From NCBI RefSeq assembly GCF_020360975.1, contig NW_025408681.1:372001-436000 (forward strand): DNA of 64,000 nt, read 5' to 3'. A program made the translations under genes and the position numbers. This stretch comes from Hirsutella rhossiliensis. Its lineage: Eukaryota; Ascomycota; Sordariomycetes; Hypocreales; Ophiocordycipitaceae. The notes beneath the pieces were generated by a model that searched no databases, was not told the origin of the DNA, and saw nothing but the letters and a program-made list of their open reading frames with translations. Shown piece by piece: positions 21,058-30,717 of this stretch (positions within the stretch are counted from its first letter, which is position 1; the number at the start of each line of letters is the position of its first letter).

Positions 21058-21540
21058 AGAGTATTTGTCGAGAAGAAGGTCCGAACAAAGTGAGGCCTCT
21101 AAGTCTCTCTAGGTAATACAGCTCGAAACCAGGTAAGGAGGTGTTGGAACGGCGCAGCAGCGGCATGGGTCACCTGCAGGTCACGTGGTGCATTCAGCTG
21201 AGATTTCTGCGGGCCCAAAAGGGACACATTCCTAGCCGGAAGGGGGCATCATACACATCGCCTTTACACACACACAGCCGTGCCTATAGCTCCAATTGAC
21301 CTCTTCTGTGTGCCCACCATCGTTGCCGCCTTCCCCATTCGGACGAGCCGCAGAACCGCTGTTCTGACAGGAGGGAGGTTTGTGGTCCACTGAGGGGTCC
21401 GGAGGCGATAATCTCCCTGTGCAGCCCCGCCGTCAGCCAATAAAAATTAAGCGAAGCTGTAAATTGTGCTACAAAGTGACGAAGTACACGCAGTGCGCAA
21501 ATTCAGCGGAGCTTTCTTTACTGAGCAAAAAGTGCGGCCC
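21058..21540. other. No gene recognised
   Basis: A short stretch between the MITE and a GATTGG-rich block. Nothing coding is recognised. Confidence 0.4.
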
Positions 21541-21919
21541 ACTTTGCTAACAGTTGCGTTTTGATTGGAGCCCACTTCGAATACGTCTAGGTGATTGGTC
21601 AGGTTTACCCTAGCTTTACCCGTGAGCAACGTTGTGATTGGTTAGAGCCCATGTATACTGTCCGCGGTAGAAATTATTCACACCGTGAATGACGTCTCTG
21701 ATTGGTTTAAAGGGTTTACCCGTACCTTTCCCGTACGAGACGTCACATAACGTAATCCGCTCCCCAAGAGCTCTCGTAGCAACAAATTTACAGCTTTTGC
21801 TTACTCCTGTGACGGCGTATTCGGCGGCAACCCAGGTATTTTATGTGTATACCACACATTGTAATGTACAGGAGAGGCAACCCATCTGGGGTTGCGCAAA
21901 GAGCCTCGAGGAACGAAAG
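21541..21919 (+). mobile_element. Helitron 3'-end-like segment (plus orientation)
   Basis: It contains four spaced GATTGG motifs (21550-21705), as in the 3' non-coding parts of Helitrons A-C. It ends with a hairpin GGCAACCC-ATCTG-GGGTTGC, then GCGCAAAGAGCCTCGAGGAACGAAAG. Helitrons B and C end the same way on the other strand (hairpin, GCGCAA, GCCTTTCGGAACGAA). No coding part is attached, so it is a non-autonomous or broken end. Confidence 0.55.
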
Positions 21920-22017
21920 TTTTGAGGTTTGAGTTAGAGGACAGACATGTTGGTTGGGTCAAAGGGTTTAGAATAAGAAGATCGGGTGAGCGATTTATGC
22001 TCCTTTGAAGGGTCCAT

Positions 22018-22430
22018 AATGGGTACAGAACTGACCGACAGGAGAAGAGTGGCTTGCATTACGGGAGAGCCAGATTTGACGCATTGTCGTTTGGGTTACG
22101 CAGCCGATGATGTAGGAAATGCGGGAATAGGACCAGATGCGCGAGGAATTAGTAGAACAGAATAACTGCTGCACGGAGGTCATACGGCGCAAGATATGCG
22201 GGACGACCGCGAGAGTGAAGCGATGCGAAAGATGTTATGCAGTGGCATACTGCGGTAGAGAACACCAAAAGGCGGACTGGAAGGTTCACAAGAAAGCATG
22301 CGTGCCGAGGGAAGGACGGAAGACGCGCAGAGTCTGGAAGGAAAGCGCGACGACATCCACTTGGTTTTGCCGGTCAGAATTCTCTCGCTCGTTCGGCCAA
22401 CGCTGCTGCCGCAGTCCCATGCTCCAGTAA
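22018..22430 (+). pseudogene. MYND-type zinc finger protein fragment
   Basis: The frame opening at ATG 22137 encodes NNCCTEVIRRKICGTTARVK then RCERCYAVAYCGREHQKADW and KVHKKACVP, a MYND finger (Cys pairs, YC, HQKADW, H, C). A different frame from an ATG near 22020 encodes about 50 residues (MGTELTDRRRVACITGEP) and stops at TAA just before the finger, so the two are probably parts of one gene separated by an indel. No further domain follows. MYND fingers mediate protein contacts; the role here is unknown. Confidence 0.5.
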
Positions 22431-23330
22431 CCAAGCAAAGGAAATGATCGAGGAGCGGCGGCAGGGAAAAACCCTCGGAAGGAATCAGAGGCTGTCGCGC
22501 AGCTTGCCTTCAGGGAGAAAAACCTCCGCAACCGGTCACCGTGATTGGAGGGTGAACCCTCCAATTGCCCAATAGCTCCTTGGTTCCGAAGGAAAGCTAT
22601 GGGCCAAAGCGCAATTGTCAAGACCGGCTTCGCAGAGGAATATGAACTCTTAAGGTCTTCCTCTGTGCTGTTAGGGCCACGATGGGCCTTGGCAGCGGAA
22701 GCGCGGTCGGGTGGCCTGTAAATCTGGCCCCAGCTAGCAAGCCGCTAACAGCTCTCCAGGGGTCAGAATTTTTACAGGGGAGAGTTGTTCACAAGGAGAG
22801 GGGGGTTGCCTGGTAGAACTTCAGGGTAGAATATCTTTTTGTCTCTTCGTTCCTTGAGACAAGGCGCTGCCCTAAACCGACGGCCAGCCCGCACATCCCT
22901 GTCCAAGTACCTTAAGGAATGAAAAGCCCTATTAATGCTCCGACTGTCGGGAAGCGGTCGTAAGATATGTGTCAGTTGCAGCACACTTGTAGGAGTGTGC
23001 ATTCCACTTTTGCCTGCACGACGCCACTGACTTACCTAGCCGTTAGGAATCTTTAGGCCAAATATTTAAGACCGCCCTAGGATCTAAAGATACCAGTGCT
23101 ACGCCCCAAACTTAAAGAATGAGCTTCCTTTAAACCATACTGTAATTCTAGGTATAAAGGATAGGCAGAGGAAAGAAAGAAGAGTAAAGATCAAAAATCA
23201 CTTAACATCAACCTAACTAGGAAGCTTGGATCATAACAGCTTCATAGCCTCTCTTACCCTTTCCCTCCAAACTATAGCCTTCGTTCACCCTAGTTTGCGG
23301 TCAGACTAGGTATCATCAGTAATACCTTAA
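22431..23330. other. No gene recognised; upstream region of the SGNH hydrolase
   Basis: Short frames only. GTCTCTTCGTTCCTTGAGAC at 22841-22860 is a hairpin (GTCTC/GAGAC) whose loop contains GTTCC as in the Helitron-end motif; it is probably another worn copy. No clear TATA box was chosen. Confidence 0.4.
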
Positions 23331-24101
23331 ATGTCTATCAAGCATCTTCAGCTTGCAGCCCTCACCGGCGGTTCTGCTTCGCTCCTCTTCATTTTCCTAC
23401 TACTAGGCGCTCATGTGCTCCCAGCACTCGCCGCGAGTGGCATCATAACAGCGGCAGCACCGATCAAGATCATGCCTCTAGGCGATTCCATCACCTACGG
23501 ACGGACCGGCAGCTCCACCCTTGCCGGCTACCGAGGACCCCTCTTTGCCCTGCTCCAGCAGTCTGGCTACCATATCGACTTCGTGGGTTCAATGCACAGC
23601 GGCATCGGTTTGGCGGACCCGGACAACGAAGGACATCCCGGTATCACTGTTCGGGGGCTAGATTCCATTGTTGAGGCATTTCATCTGGTGCAGAATACTG
23701 CACCTCAAATGATCCTACTGCATATTGGAACTAACAATATGTATAATGACAAGACCGCAAAGATGGCTCCTAACGACTTAACGAAACTGGTCAAGGATAC
23801 GCACGCTCAGGCGCCTAATGCAAGGATACTCCTAGCTTCGATTATCTTCTCTACCGACCCACATATCAACGCTAGGATCCGGAGGTACAACCAGCAGGTA
23901 GAGGCGACTGTGAGGAAGCTCTCGGGCCAAGGTCTTCCTATAGTCCACGTCGATATGTCGAAGGCGATCACACCGGTGTTCATGGTTGACCTAATCGATA
24001 AGGTCCATCCAAACGATGCCGGGTATCAGAAGATGGCCCAGGTGTGGATGAACGCTCTACAGAAGGTCCTCCCTAAGCCGAAAGCGAAGATGCCTTGTTG
24101 A
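23331..24101 (+). CDS. Secreted SGNH/GDSL-type hydrolase (CE3-like esterase)
   Basis: Single exon, 256 residues, ATG start. The N-terminus is hydrophobic (ASLLFIFLLLGAHVLPALA), a signal peptide or anchor. SGNH blocks are complete: IMPLGDSITYG (nucleophile Ser), LLHIGTNNMYND (Gly-x-Asn block), and DKVHPNDAGYQKMA (catalytic Asp and His). Spacing resembles carbohydrate esterase family 3 acetylxylan esterases, so deacetylation of plant cell-wall xylan is a reasonable guess. The domain appears complete; the tail KVLPKPKAKMPC ends at a TGA lying inside a Helitron-end-like motif, so the last residues may not be original. Confidence 0.85.
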   Translation: MSIKHLQLAALTGGSASLLFIFLLLGAHVLPALAASGIITAAAPIKIMPLGDSITYGRTGSSTLAGYRGPLFALLQQSGYHIDFVGSMHSGIGLADPDNEGHPGITVRGLDSIVEAFHLVQNTAPQMILLHIGTNNMYNDKTAKMAPNDLTKLVKDTHAQAPNARILLASIIFSTDPHINARIRRYNQQVEATVRKLSGQGLPIVHVDMSKAITPVFMVDLIDKVHPNDAGYQKMAQVWMNALQKVLPKPKAKMPC

Positions 24102-24111
24102 GGAACGAAAG
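24092..24111 (+). repeat. Helitron-end-like motif overlapping the SGNH stop codon
   Basis: GCCTTGTTGAGGAACGAAAG contains the TGA stop of the hydrolase. It is the same motif as at 6129 and 34294 apart from three extra bases. Confidence 0.5.
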
Positions 24112-24489
24112 GACCTAAGTTAGTACGGTCGCACATTAGCTACAAAGTATAATTCGTGCCTTACACAGGGTATATCAGCCTCTAATCCCTTCGACTGCTG
24201 AGGGAAAAAGCAGCCTGATCTCTTTTGCGATTTCTAGATTTAGGAAGTAGAATCCCGCATATAGCCGGCCGAGCTTAAACTCCAGTGGAGAACTCCATAC
24301 AACGATTATAACTTATGCTCACTCCATGCAAAGCCGATATCAGGAGTTCCGCCGTACGCCGAGTTAGTCCGACAACGGTGTGTTGAAACGACCCAAGGCC
24401 TCCCTCTAGTGCCCTACCAAAGCATTTCTCCAGAATCTTTCGTGACTATTCTACCTACTAGAGTCGCAAGCTATGTCAGCATACCACTT

Positions 24490-24660
24490 GCAGTCAAGAC
24501 TCGTCGCCAATCGCGCGATAAACATTTACATGCTAGAGTACAGTAAAAAACAAGATTCGTCGCCAATCGCAGGATAAAGACTTACGGGCTAGAGTTACCG
24601 GCTAAATCAGCATGCTATCCGTAGTCAAGACTCATCACCAATCGCGAGATGAACATTCTG
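24490..24660. repeat. Three degenerate direct repeats
   Basis: Units of about 55-75 bases, each containing AAGA(C/T)TC(G/A)TC(G/A)CCAATCGC followed by GATAAA or GATGAAC, at about 24497, 24555 and 24628. Confidence 0.6.
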
Positions 24661-24916
24661 GGTCTCCAAGGACAAGCCGCTGGCTCTGTTCGTCAATCCC
24701 GGCCCGAAGCTGGTTGTAAGGGCCTATGTGTACCGGTAGATATGGCATAGCCAGACTAATCACGTGCGAGCGCCACGGACACGGCACCTAAAGGGGGCGA
24801 TGGTAGACACGTCTCCCTTGTACACTCTTTGTAGCTCAATTTACATCAATTACGCCCAGCACCTGTGCCAACAGTGCTGACCCCCTAACATATTGAGCTA
24901 CGGTACCAGTTAACAA

Positions 24917-24968
24917 AAGACAGGACAGACAGCAGGACAGCCAGCAGGACAGCCAGCAAGACAGGCGA
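24917..24968. repeat. Short tandem repeat, GGACAGCCAGCA type
   Basis: About four imperfect 12-base units (GGACAGACAGCA, GGACAGCCAGCA, GGACAGCCAGCA, AGACAGGC). Confidence 0.7.
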
Positions 24969-25483
24969 TAGGTTAAACGACGAGACAGACGATCGATCGG
25001 ACTGTTACAGTATCCACCTCCACATACCTTACGGTATCCACTTCCACATACCGTTACTGTCAGAAGGAGCAGACTAACGGTCAAATCCACGCACGCATAA
25101 AAGCCCCAGTGAAAGAGGCAGGTCACACACAGACTTGAGTCGGGTATCGATGCAGTACAGGAACATTGCCCTAATCAGGATACGCGGGAATTGGCCCTGA
25201 TTCAGGGCCTCCACGGGTCCCTCTGTCCCCTTAGTCGTCCTGTGTGCCATTTTTAGGGGGTATGTCGCATCGAGCTGACCCTGTTTGGAAGGAGGATACT
25301 TGTTTCCTGTGTATGCAGATATCGGGGTCCCTCCTGACAGCTATTTAAGCTGGGTCAGTGGACACCCAACGCTCTTTACTCTCTTTTGTAACAGGAACAG
25401 AGACCTCTTTTACCCCACTAGCTTTCACATCCGACTTGTCCCTCGTGCGTGCCTCGTAGTGAGATCCGACAGGGTAGTTAATC

Positions 25484-26393
25484 GTGCCCGCCCCCACTTT
25501 ATTGGGATTCGCTTTGGCTCACCCACTACTGGAAGAGTTCATTCGAAACGAGCTCTTCCCACGCGTCGCTAGCCCTCCGGAGTCCGCCACTCCAAGTGCG
25601 CCTCATCAGCAACAGCACCAGCACCTGCCACCTTCGCCACCACCCTCTCCGGTCCCAGGGCCACTGCCAGGCATTGGGTTGGACGTGAGTCGGGTCCTAG
25701 ACAGCGACATAAAGGAAGGCAATGCCGGCACCATTCGTCGGCGCGCGAACGCTGCCCTTGAGAAGTTGGGTGTGACCTGCCTGGGCGTCAATTCTAAGAA
25801 ACGGGCGTTTTCGGCTTCTCTTTCGAGAGACGGACGTCGATAAAGTACGGCAGAACGACACCTGGATAAAGACACACTTCGACAAGGGAACGCTATATGG
25901 GGAGCAGTGGTACCCTCTACGGGTTGATAGAGCACATCGCGGGGTTGCGACGGATGATATCGGATGCGCCGTGTTTGAGCGGATGAACGGGGTGAAAGTG
26001 CACAAGATGCGATGGCTCGGGACAGCGTCTGTCGACAAGGAATACCGCTCTCTAGTGGTACACCTGGATAAGAAAGAGGAGGTGGACAGGTTGCTTGCAA
26101 AACGAACGGTTGAGATGGCGAATGGCGAGTGTGCATACACGCGACAATTCGTTCAGGGACTTCAACCAGCGAGATGCTACCGTTGCCACCTCTACGGACA
26201 CTTGCATTATCGCTGCAAGGCGCCAGCTCCGATCTGTGGACAGTGCGCCCAACCGGGCCATTCTGCGTCGACTTGCACCTCGGACGTTTTCAAGTGTGCA
26301 GCGTGCGGTGGAAAAGGAGCACACAAGGCTACAGATCCTGGGTGCCCGGTGTATCGCCGGGAACTCGCCAAGTTACGACCGACGCCCTACTAA
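25484..26393 (+). pseudogene. LINE ORF1 (Gag-like, CCHC knuckles), one frameshift
   Basis: The first frame (25484-25843) has a Pro-rich segment and GNAGTIRRRANAALEKLG. The second (about 25830-26393) carries RETDVDKVRQND..RWLGTASVDKEYRSLVVHL and three Cys/His knuckles: CYRCHLYGHLHYRC, CGQCAQPGHSASTC and CAACGGKGAHKATDPGC. It is an RNA-binding partner typical of Tad-clade elements. The two frames must be joined by an indel near 25830. The first frame opens with GTG, so the start is not settled. Confidence 0.7.
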
Positions 26394-26748
26394 CATACAT
26401 CCTCTGTCTTAACCTTTTCTTTTCAGCACAAACCCTCTACCTATACCTGTGGTTGCCCCACAGCTGGTAGGTTAGCTACACCGGACGGCTGAAGGCAGGT
26501 GGACTCTTCGTCAAATGCGGCGGAGGAGAGTGGTCTGTACCTCATCAGACAGGCTCCAGAATTGGAAAGGGACAGGTCAAATGAGCAAGAGACGGATTGA
26601 AGGATGTAAGAGAAATTCAGGCATTAGATCGGGACGAATTCCTTGGGCTCGGAACCGAGTATTGGACAACTCTAGATTAGGCTTAGCGAGTCTGACGCAG
26701 TGCCTCTGACTATCGTCAATGGCGAAATAAACATCATCATCATCATCA
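25484..26748 (+). mobile_element. LINE (Tad-like) with ORF1 but no ORF2
   Basis: ORF1 (below) is followed after only about 80 bases by a block like the end of a fungal LINE (26473-26730), then GCGAAATAAACATCATCATCATC, a trinucleotide tail. Endonuclease and reverse transcriptase are absent. Either a large internal deletion occurred or this is a non-autonomous form. The 5' limit is uncertain. Confidence 0.6.
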
Positions 26749-26839
26749 GCATCGCTCCTTTCGTCCTCCTTTTCAACGCTCCTTATCCTTCCCTTTCTTT
26801 TGTCGACTCTGTTGACGTTTCTATCGATGTTCTGATACT

Positions 26840-28348
26840 ATGGCACCTCACTGGGGCACACAGAAGTGCCCCAAAGCTGATCGTTTCCATTGGCGCATCC
26901 GAGACGAGAACAAAGACTCTTCTTTCTGCCCCTTTTGCGGGAAAGCCTGGCCCCAGCCGATTGTTATATCAGACACCGAGTCCCCAGCAGTCCAAAGCTC
27001 TCCATCGAATCAACCTTCCGCTCAGGTCTTCGGCCCAGCTCGACCGTCAGCTCGAAAGCGGGACCGGACGATCAACTTTCAAAACCATTGGAAGTCTTCC
27101 GTTAAACGTGCTACTGCGTACTGCAGGACGGCAGAGGTAGAAGACCCTTACGACCATCCACTCGGACTGCCGATCCGTGTCAACGCTATCCTCTCCCGTG
27201 GCGAGCAGCAAGCTGGGTTTTTTTTGTCGAAGAAACAGGATCCGATTGGTACGTAGAAGAAAACGGATTTTTTTATGCCCTTGCTTGGTAACTGACGAGT
27301 CAATATAGGAGTGTTGAGCTTGACCCTTTCCCACACGACGATTATGCCCATAGCCATGCGATACTGTCACGAGGAGTGCGGAGTCTACGTACGCTAGGAA
27401 CGGTCACGACACGGCACAAGTCACTTTACCGTGACGCGTAACAGACCCCTACGCGTTTTGTAAACAAAAGAGTTTTCCTAGCCTGCGCCGGTACCTACTT
27501 AAGGTCCCGGCTGCACCCCTCCTTGGATGGACGGGGCAGAGCTTTCAATATACACCACAAGACTCCTAATGTGCGCATCCACATAACTGTGACAGATACC
27601 TATAAGCGAATGGGTTGACGAATACGTCCGCCCACAGTTCGAGGATCAGCTCCACAATAATATGCGCTGGGAGATTGGCAGCCGTTGGCAAAAGCTTCAC
27701 TCCAGCGGGCACGGCGGATTGAAGAGGGTCCCGCACCGCGGTCTTTCTGTTTGCGACCTCTTTTTCCCGCATGATGTAAAATCTGGCAAGTCCCGCAAGA
27801 GCTGGGATGTAAGCGAGGGTCATATCGTCGTCTGGATCGCCTTCCAGGTCGAAGAACCTAACCCTCGTGCCCCGAAGTCTGTTGACTCTAAGGGGAAAAA
27901 AGAGAACGACATATCACTCGGGGAAGAAGATTCTGACACTTTTGCGACTCCGACGTCAAGTGTCGGTCCGAAGCGGAAAAGGAAGAGGAATGCGTCTCCT
28001 AATGTCAGGGGTAGCATCCATATCAAGAAAGAACGCATCAACGCTACCCGATTCGAAAGTCCAGCGCTGCCAGCCCTGAAGGATCTTGCCGCTGACTGTA
28101 TTCAAGTCCAATCCTCACGGCGCCGGTCGGTACCGGCTCGCGAGGATAATGAGCAAGATGAGGGGCCAGATGAGGGGCAGGACGGAGATAAGGATGAGGA
28201 AGATGAAGATGAAGGAGATGAAGGAGGCGAGAGCCTCTTTGCCAACGAAGCTCAGGGTCCCTCAGCTCCCTCTGCAGACATAGAGGCAGCAGTCTCTCAA
28301 GGGCCGGCCTTCAACACTAGGCACCTCCAGGAGAGACGACGAGGCTAA
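26840..28348 (+). CDS. Partner protein of the integrase-type transposon, three exons
   Basis: Model: exons 26840-27248, 27309-27388 and 27596-28348, 413 residues. Intron 1 is GTACGT..ATATAG (60 bp), intron 2 GTACGC..GTGACAG (207 bp, weaker donor). The joined frame reads through cleanly (DPIG-GVLSLTLSHTT..CHEECGVY-IPISEWVDEYVRPQF). I do not recognise the family. Visible features: an N-terminal CxxC (SFCPFCGKAW) and CHEEC, possibly zinc-binding; a basic stretch PKRKRKRN resembling a nuclear localisation signal; a long Asp/Glu run (about residues 350-380). It is convergent with the integrase gene, the stops being 16 bp apart, which suggests one two-gene element. Function is unknown; target DNA binding is only a guess. 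Confidence 0.6.
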
Positions 28349-28364
28349 CGGGTGCCTAATGCGA

Positions 28365-30325
28365 TTATGCAAGCGGCTCGGGTATACCCTGAATGTCTTC
28401 CTCTTCAAATAGTCGGAACTGGTGTTGAGCGCTTGGTGGAATAACGTCGCCCTGAAGCCGTGTTTGAGCTTGTAAAAGAGTATGGTTCCGTTCGAGTATT
28501 TGTTCCAGTTGCTCCTATAATATTTTAATTAGCATGTATATTTAAATCAAGATTGAAGTCACTTACGTATCTTGCCAGCCCGCCTCTTGGAGGCTCTGCT
28601 ACCGCAAGGATAGGTTGGTGACCACTTTCCTGATGTTGCCGGATTCGATTGCGAAGTTGTATATATACCCCAAAGAAGGGGTGTTTATGATCCCGCCCTG
28701 GATCAAGCTCCCAGCCAAACCCCATCGTCGTAAGCTCTTGATTGCACCAGTCTTCTGTCTCCTGTGGCAAGAAGGAATCGATATCGATATCTTGTATCGG
28801 CTCGAGTAAATCCTGCAGAACCTCGCTGGCCATAATATCGTCATCCTCTCTGAGAGGCACACCCCAGTTCCGTACCTGATCCGTATTATAGAGATCCATA
28901 GGTCTGCCACTTACTACATGCTGGCGATTTCGCTGTGTGCGGATCTTATGGGAGTTCCAAAGGTCCACGAACGTAGCAAACTCATCCTTGATCATTGGTG
29001 TATAGATTGCGTAAAGCGCAATCTGGTCACTCAGCCTCGACTCAACGAAAACAGCCGAGCTTGCAAGCTCGTTGAAGAAAGACTACTCTATCATTAGCAC
29101 CCGTACATATATATATAGTAATATAGTTCGATTGACTTACAATCCATCGGTCCGACGCTCCAGCTCGAAGGCTTCGCCACCATGACTCGATTCGTACATT
29201 CCGCGTGCTTGGCCCGTACATATGACAAGACTCGATAAGGTCTCCTTGGCGGTAGATATGACGCATGCCTTCTATTTCCTCGTATGTAAATCGAGCTGAA
29301 CCGGCTTTTGCAAGCGCTGCCTGGGCCCCAACCCAAAGAGGAGTCTCGATGCCGTGATCGCAACGAGTGAAAAAGGGGCGCATTCCAAGACGCTGTACAG
29401 CGACAAGATACTGCTTTAGTGTGCTTAACGCTGTAGTCGCTGATCTTCCTAAGAAGAACCAGATAATGCAACGCGAGTATGCATCAATGCAAGCGTAGAC
29501 TTGAAAGCCGAAGCGCTTGAGCTTCTCGTACCCATCAAGGCACCAAAGGAAGTTTGGTCCCGGCACAGTAAAGTCGGTACGGTGCTTGAAGTTTCCCTCG
29601 CGGCGCCTTTGGACTTCCTCAGGAAAGACTGAACGATAGAAGTCATAGAGACGGTTCTGTGATACTAAGATGCCACCCTTTAATCGAACATAGTTGTACA
29701 GATAGCCTCTGCCAAATGAACGAACCGCAGGTGTCTGTTGGAGATCCCTTTCGAGGAATTCAATTGCCGCACAAAGGGCCGCTTGCTGTTCCTCTTGCGT
29801 GCCTAAACGGCGTTTCATTCCATTTTGCAGTCGAGCGCGTACGACTGTAAAAAGGGATACCGTCATTCCATCCTTGGCTTGCAAGCCACGAAGGATTGAA
29901 GAGTCACTATAGCCGTATGCATAGAAGTAAAAGCGAACTCGTTCAATAAGCTCTTCAGAGACATGGGCGTGGCTATGCCGTGAAAGTCCCGAAGTAGCCA
30001 GATAGCTCCTTAGCGAGCGTGGCGAGATCTCCGGCCTGCCTCTTGCACGAAGGATCTCATTGACCTGAGCCTGGATAGCTTGGTGTGTAAATCCAGAGTC
30101 GTGCATCTCAACGATATCTTCGGATAGGTCATCAAGCTGTACTTGACGAGACAGTCCCCAGTCTGCAAGTTGAGTCTGAAAGAGCCGCAAGCCGACTGTC
30201 GGGGAGCCTTGGCTAACAAGAAGATTGTTCAATGACTGCAGCATTTCCTGCTGCGTGGACTTTAACAGAAAGAGCTCATTGATGTGAGCCCGAAAGGGCT
30301 CAAGGTCCGGCCTGCGTTTAGGCAT
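28365..30325 (-). CDS. Integrase-like DDE transposase with Clr5-like N-terminus, three exons
   Basis: Model (minus strand): exons 29141-30325, 28567-29082, 28365-28514, giving 616 residues. Introns are GTAAGT..GAGTAG (58 bp, branch-like GCTAAT) and GTAAGT..TTATAG (52 bp, branch GCTAAT), both phase 0 and with good signals. The N-terminal 110 residues hold Clr5-like helices (HINELF..ML..LNNLL..FQTQLADWGLSR). The rve/integrase core has WCLDGYEKLKRFGFQVYAC (Asp254), FTRCDHGIETPL (Asp313) and YGPSTRNVRIESWW (Glu370), a regular D-D-E spacing. A helical C-terminal region ends EQLEQILERNHTLLQAQ. There is no stop or frameshift. It probably catalyses cut-and-paste integration of its element in the nucleus; the family name is uncertain. 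Confidence 0.8.
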
Positions 30326-30717
30326 CGTTTATCGTAGATGTGGAAATACAGAGGCTTCAATTGACGAAGGTGTCTCGAGGGATTGATGGGCTGAGGGATT
30401 GAGGGGTAGAGAGCCTTTTTTTTTGGTGCGGTTTTTGCCAACCTTGCCTAATGTGCGACCGTAGATATCTGATTATTTGGATACGCCCCACAATGGCGAC
30501 CTGGGCCAATGATTTTTGAGAGCCAGCCCTGGCCCAGAGCGGTCGCTAATTACGGATACGGGCAGTTGCTTTTCCAGGCCGTGTCACCAAGCTTTCTTTT
30601 GGCGTTTTACCTGACACGTTTGATCGTGAAATATATCTAGTGGGTGCGTCTGCCATATTACGGGGGGAGATATATGTAGCCGGTGGCCAGAATGGGACAG
30701 CTCTGCACTTGACTGCA

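Larger units (their letters stand above)
24112..25483. other. No gene recognised; degenerate tandem repeats
   Basis: Apart from the two repeats listed next, there are no recognised genes. The right part (25160-25483) may be the 5' UTR of the LINE ORF1 that follows. Confidence 0.4.

Noticed and set aside
22286..22621. Minus-strand 111-codon frame opposite the MYND finger
   Set aside because: A shadow of the MYND-coding strand; no recognised motif.
24906..24975. Cys/Leu-rich protein (LSCWLSCWLSC)
   Set aside because: It is the translation of a 12-base tandem repeat on the minus strand with no gene context.
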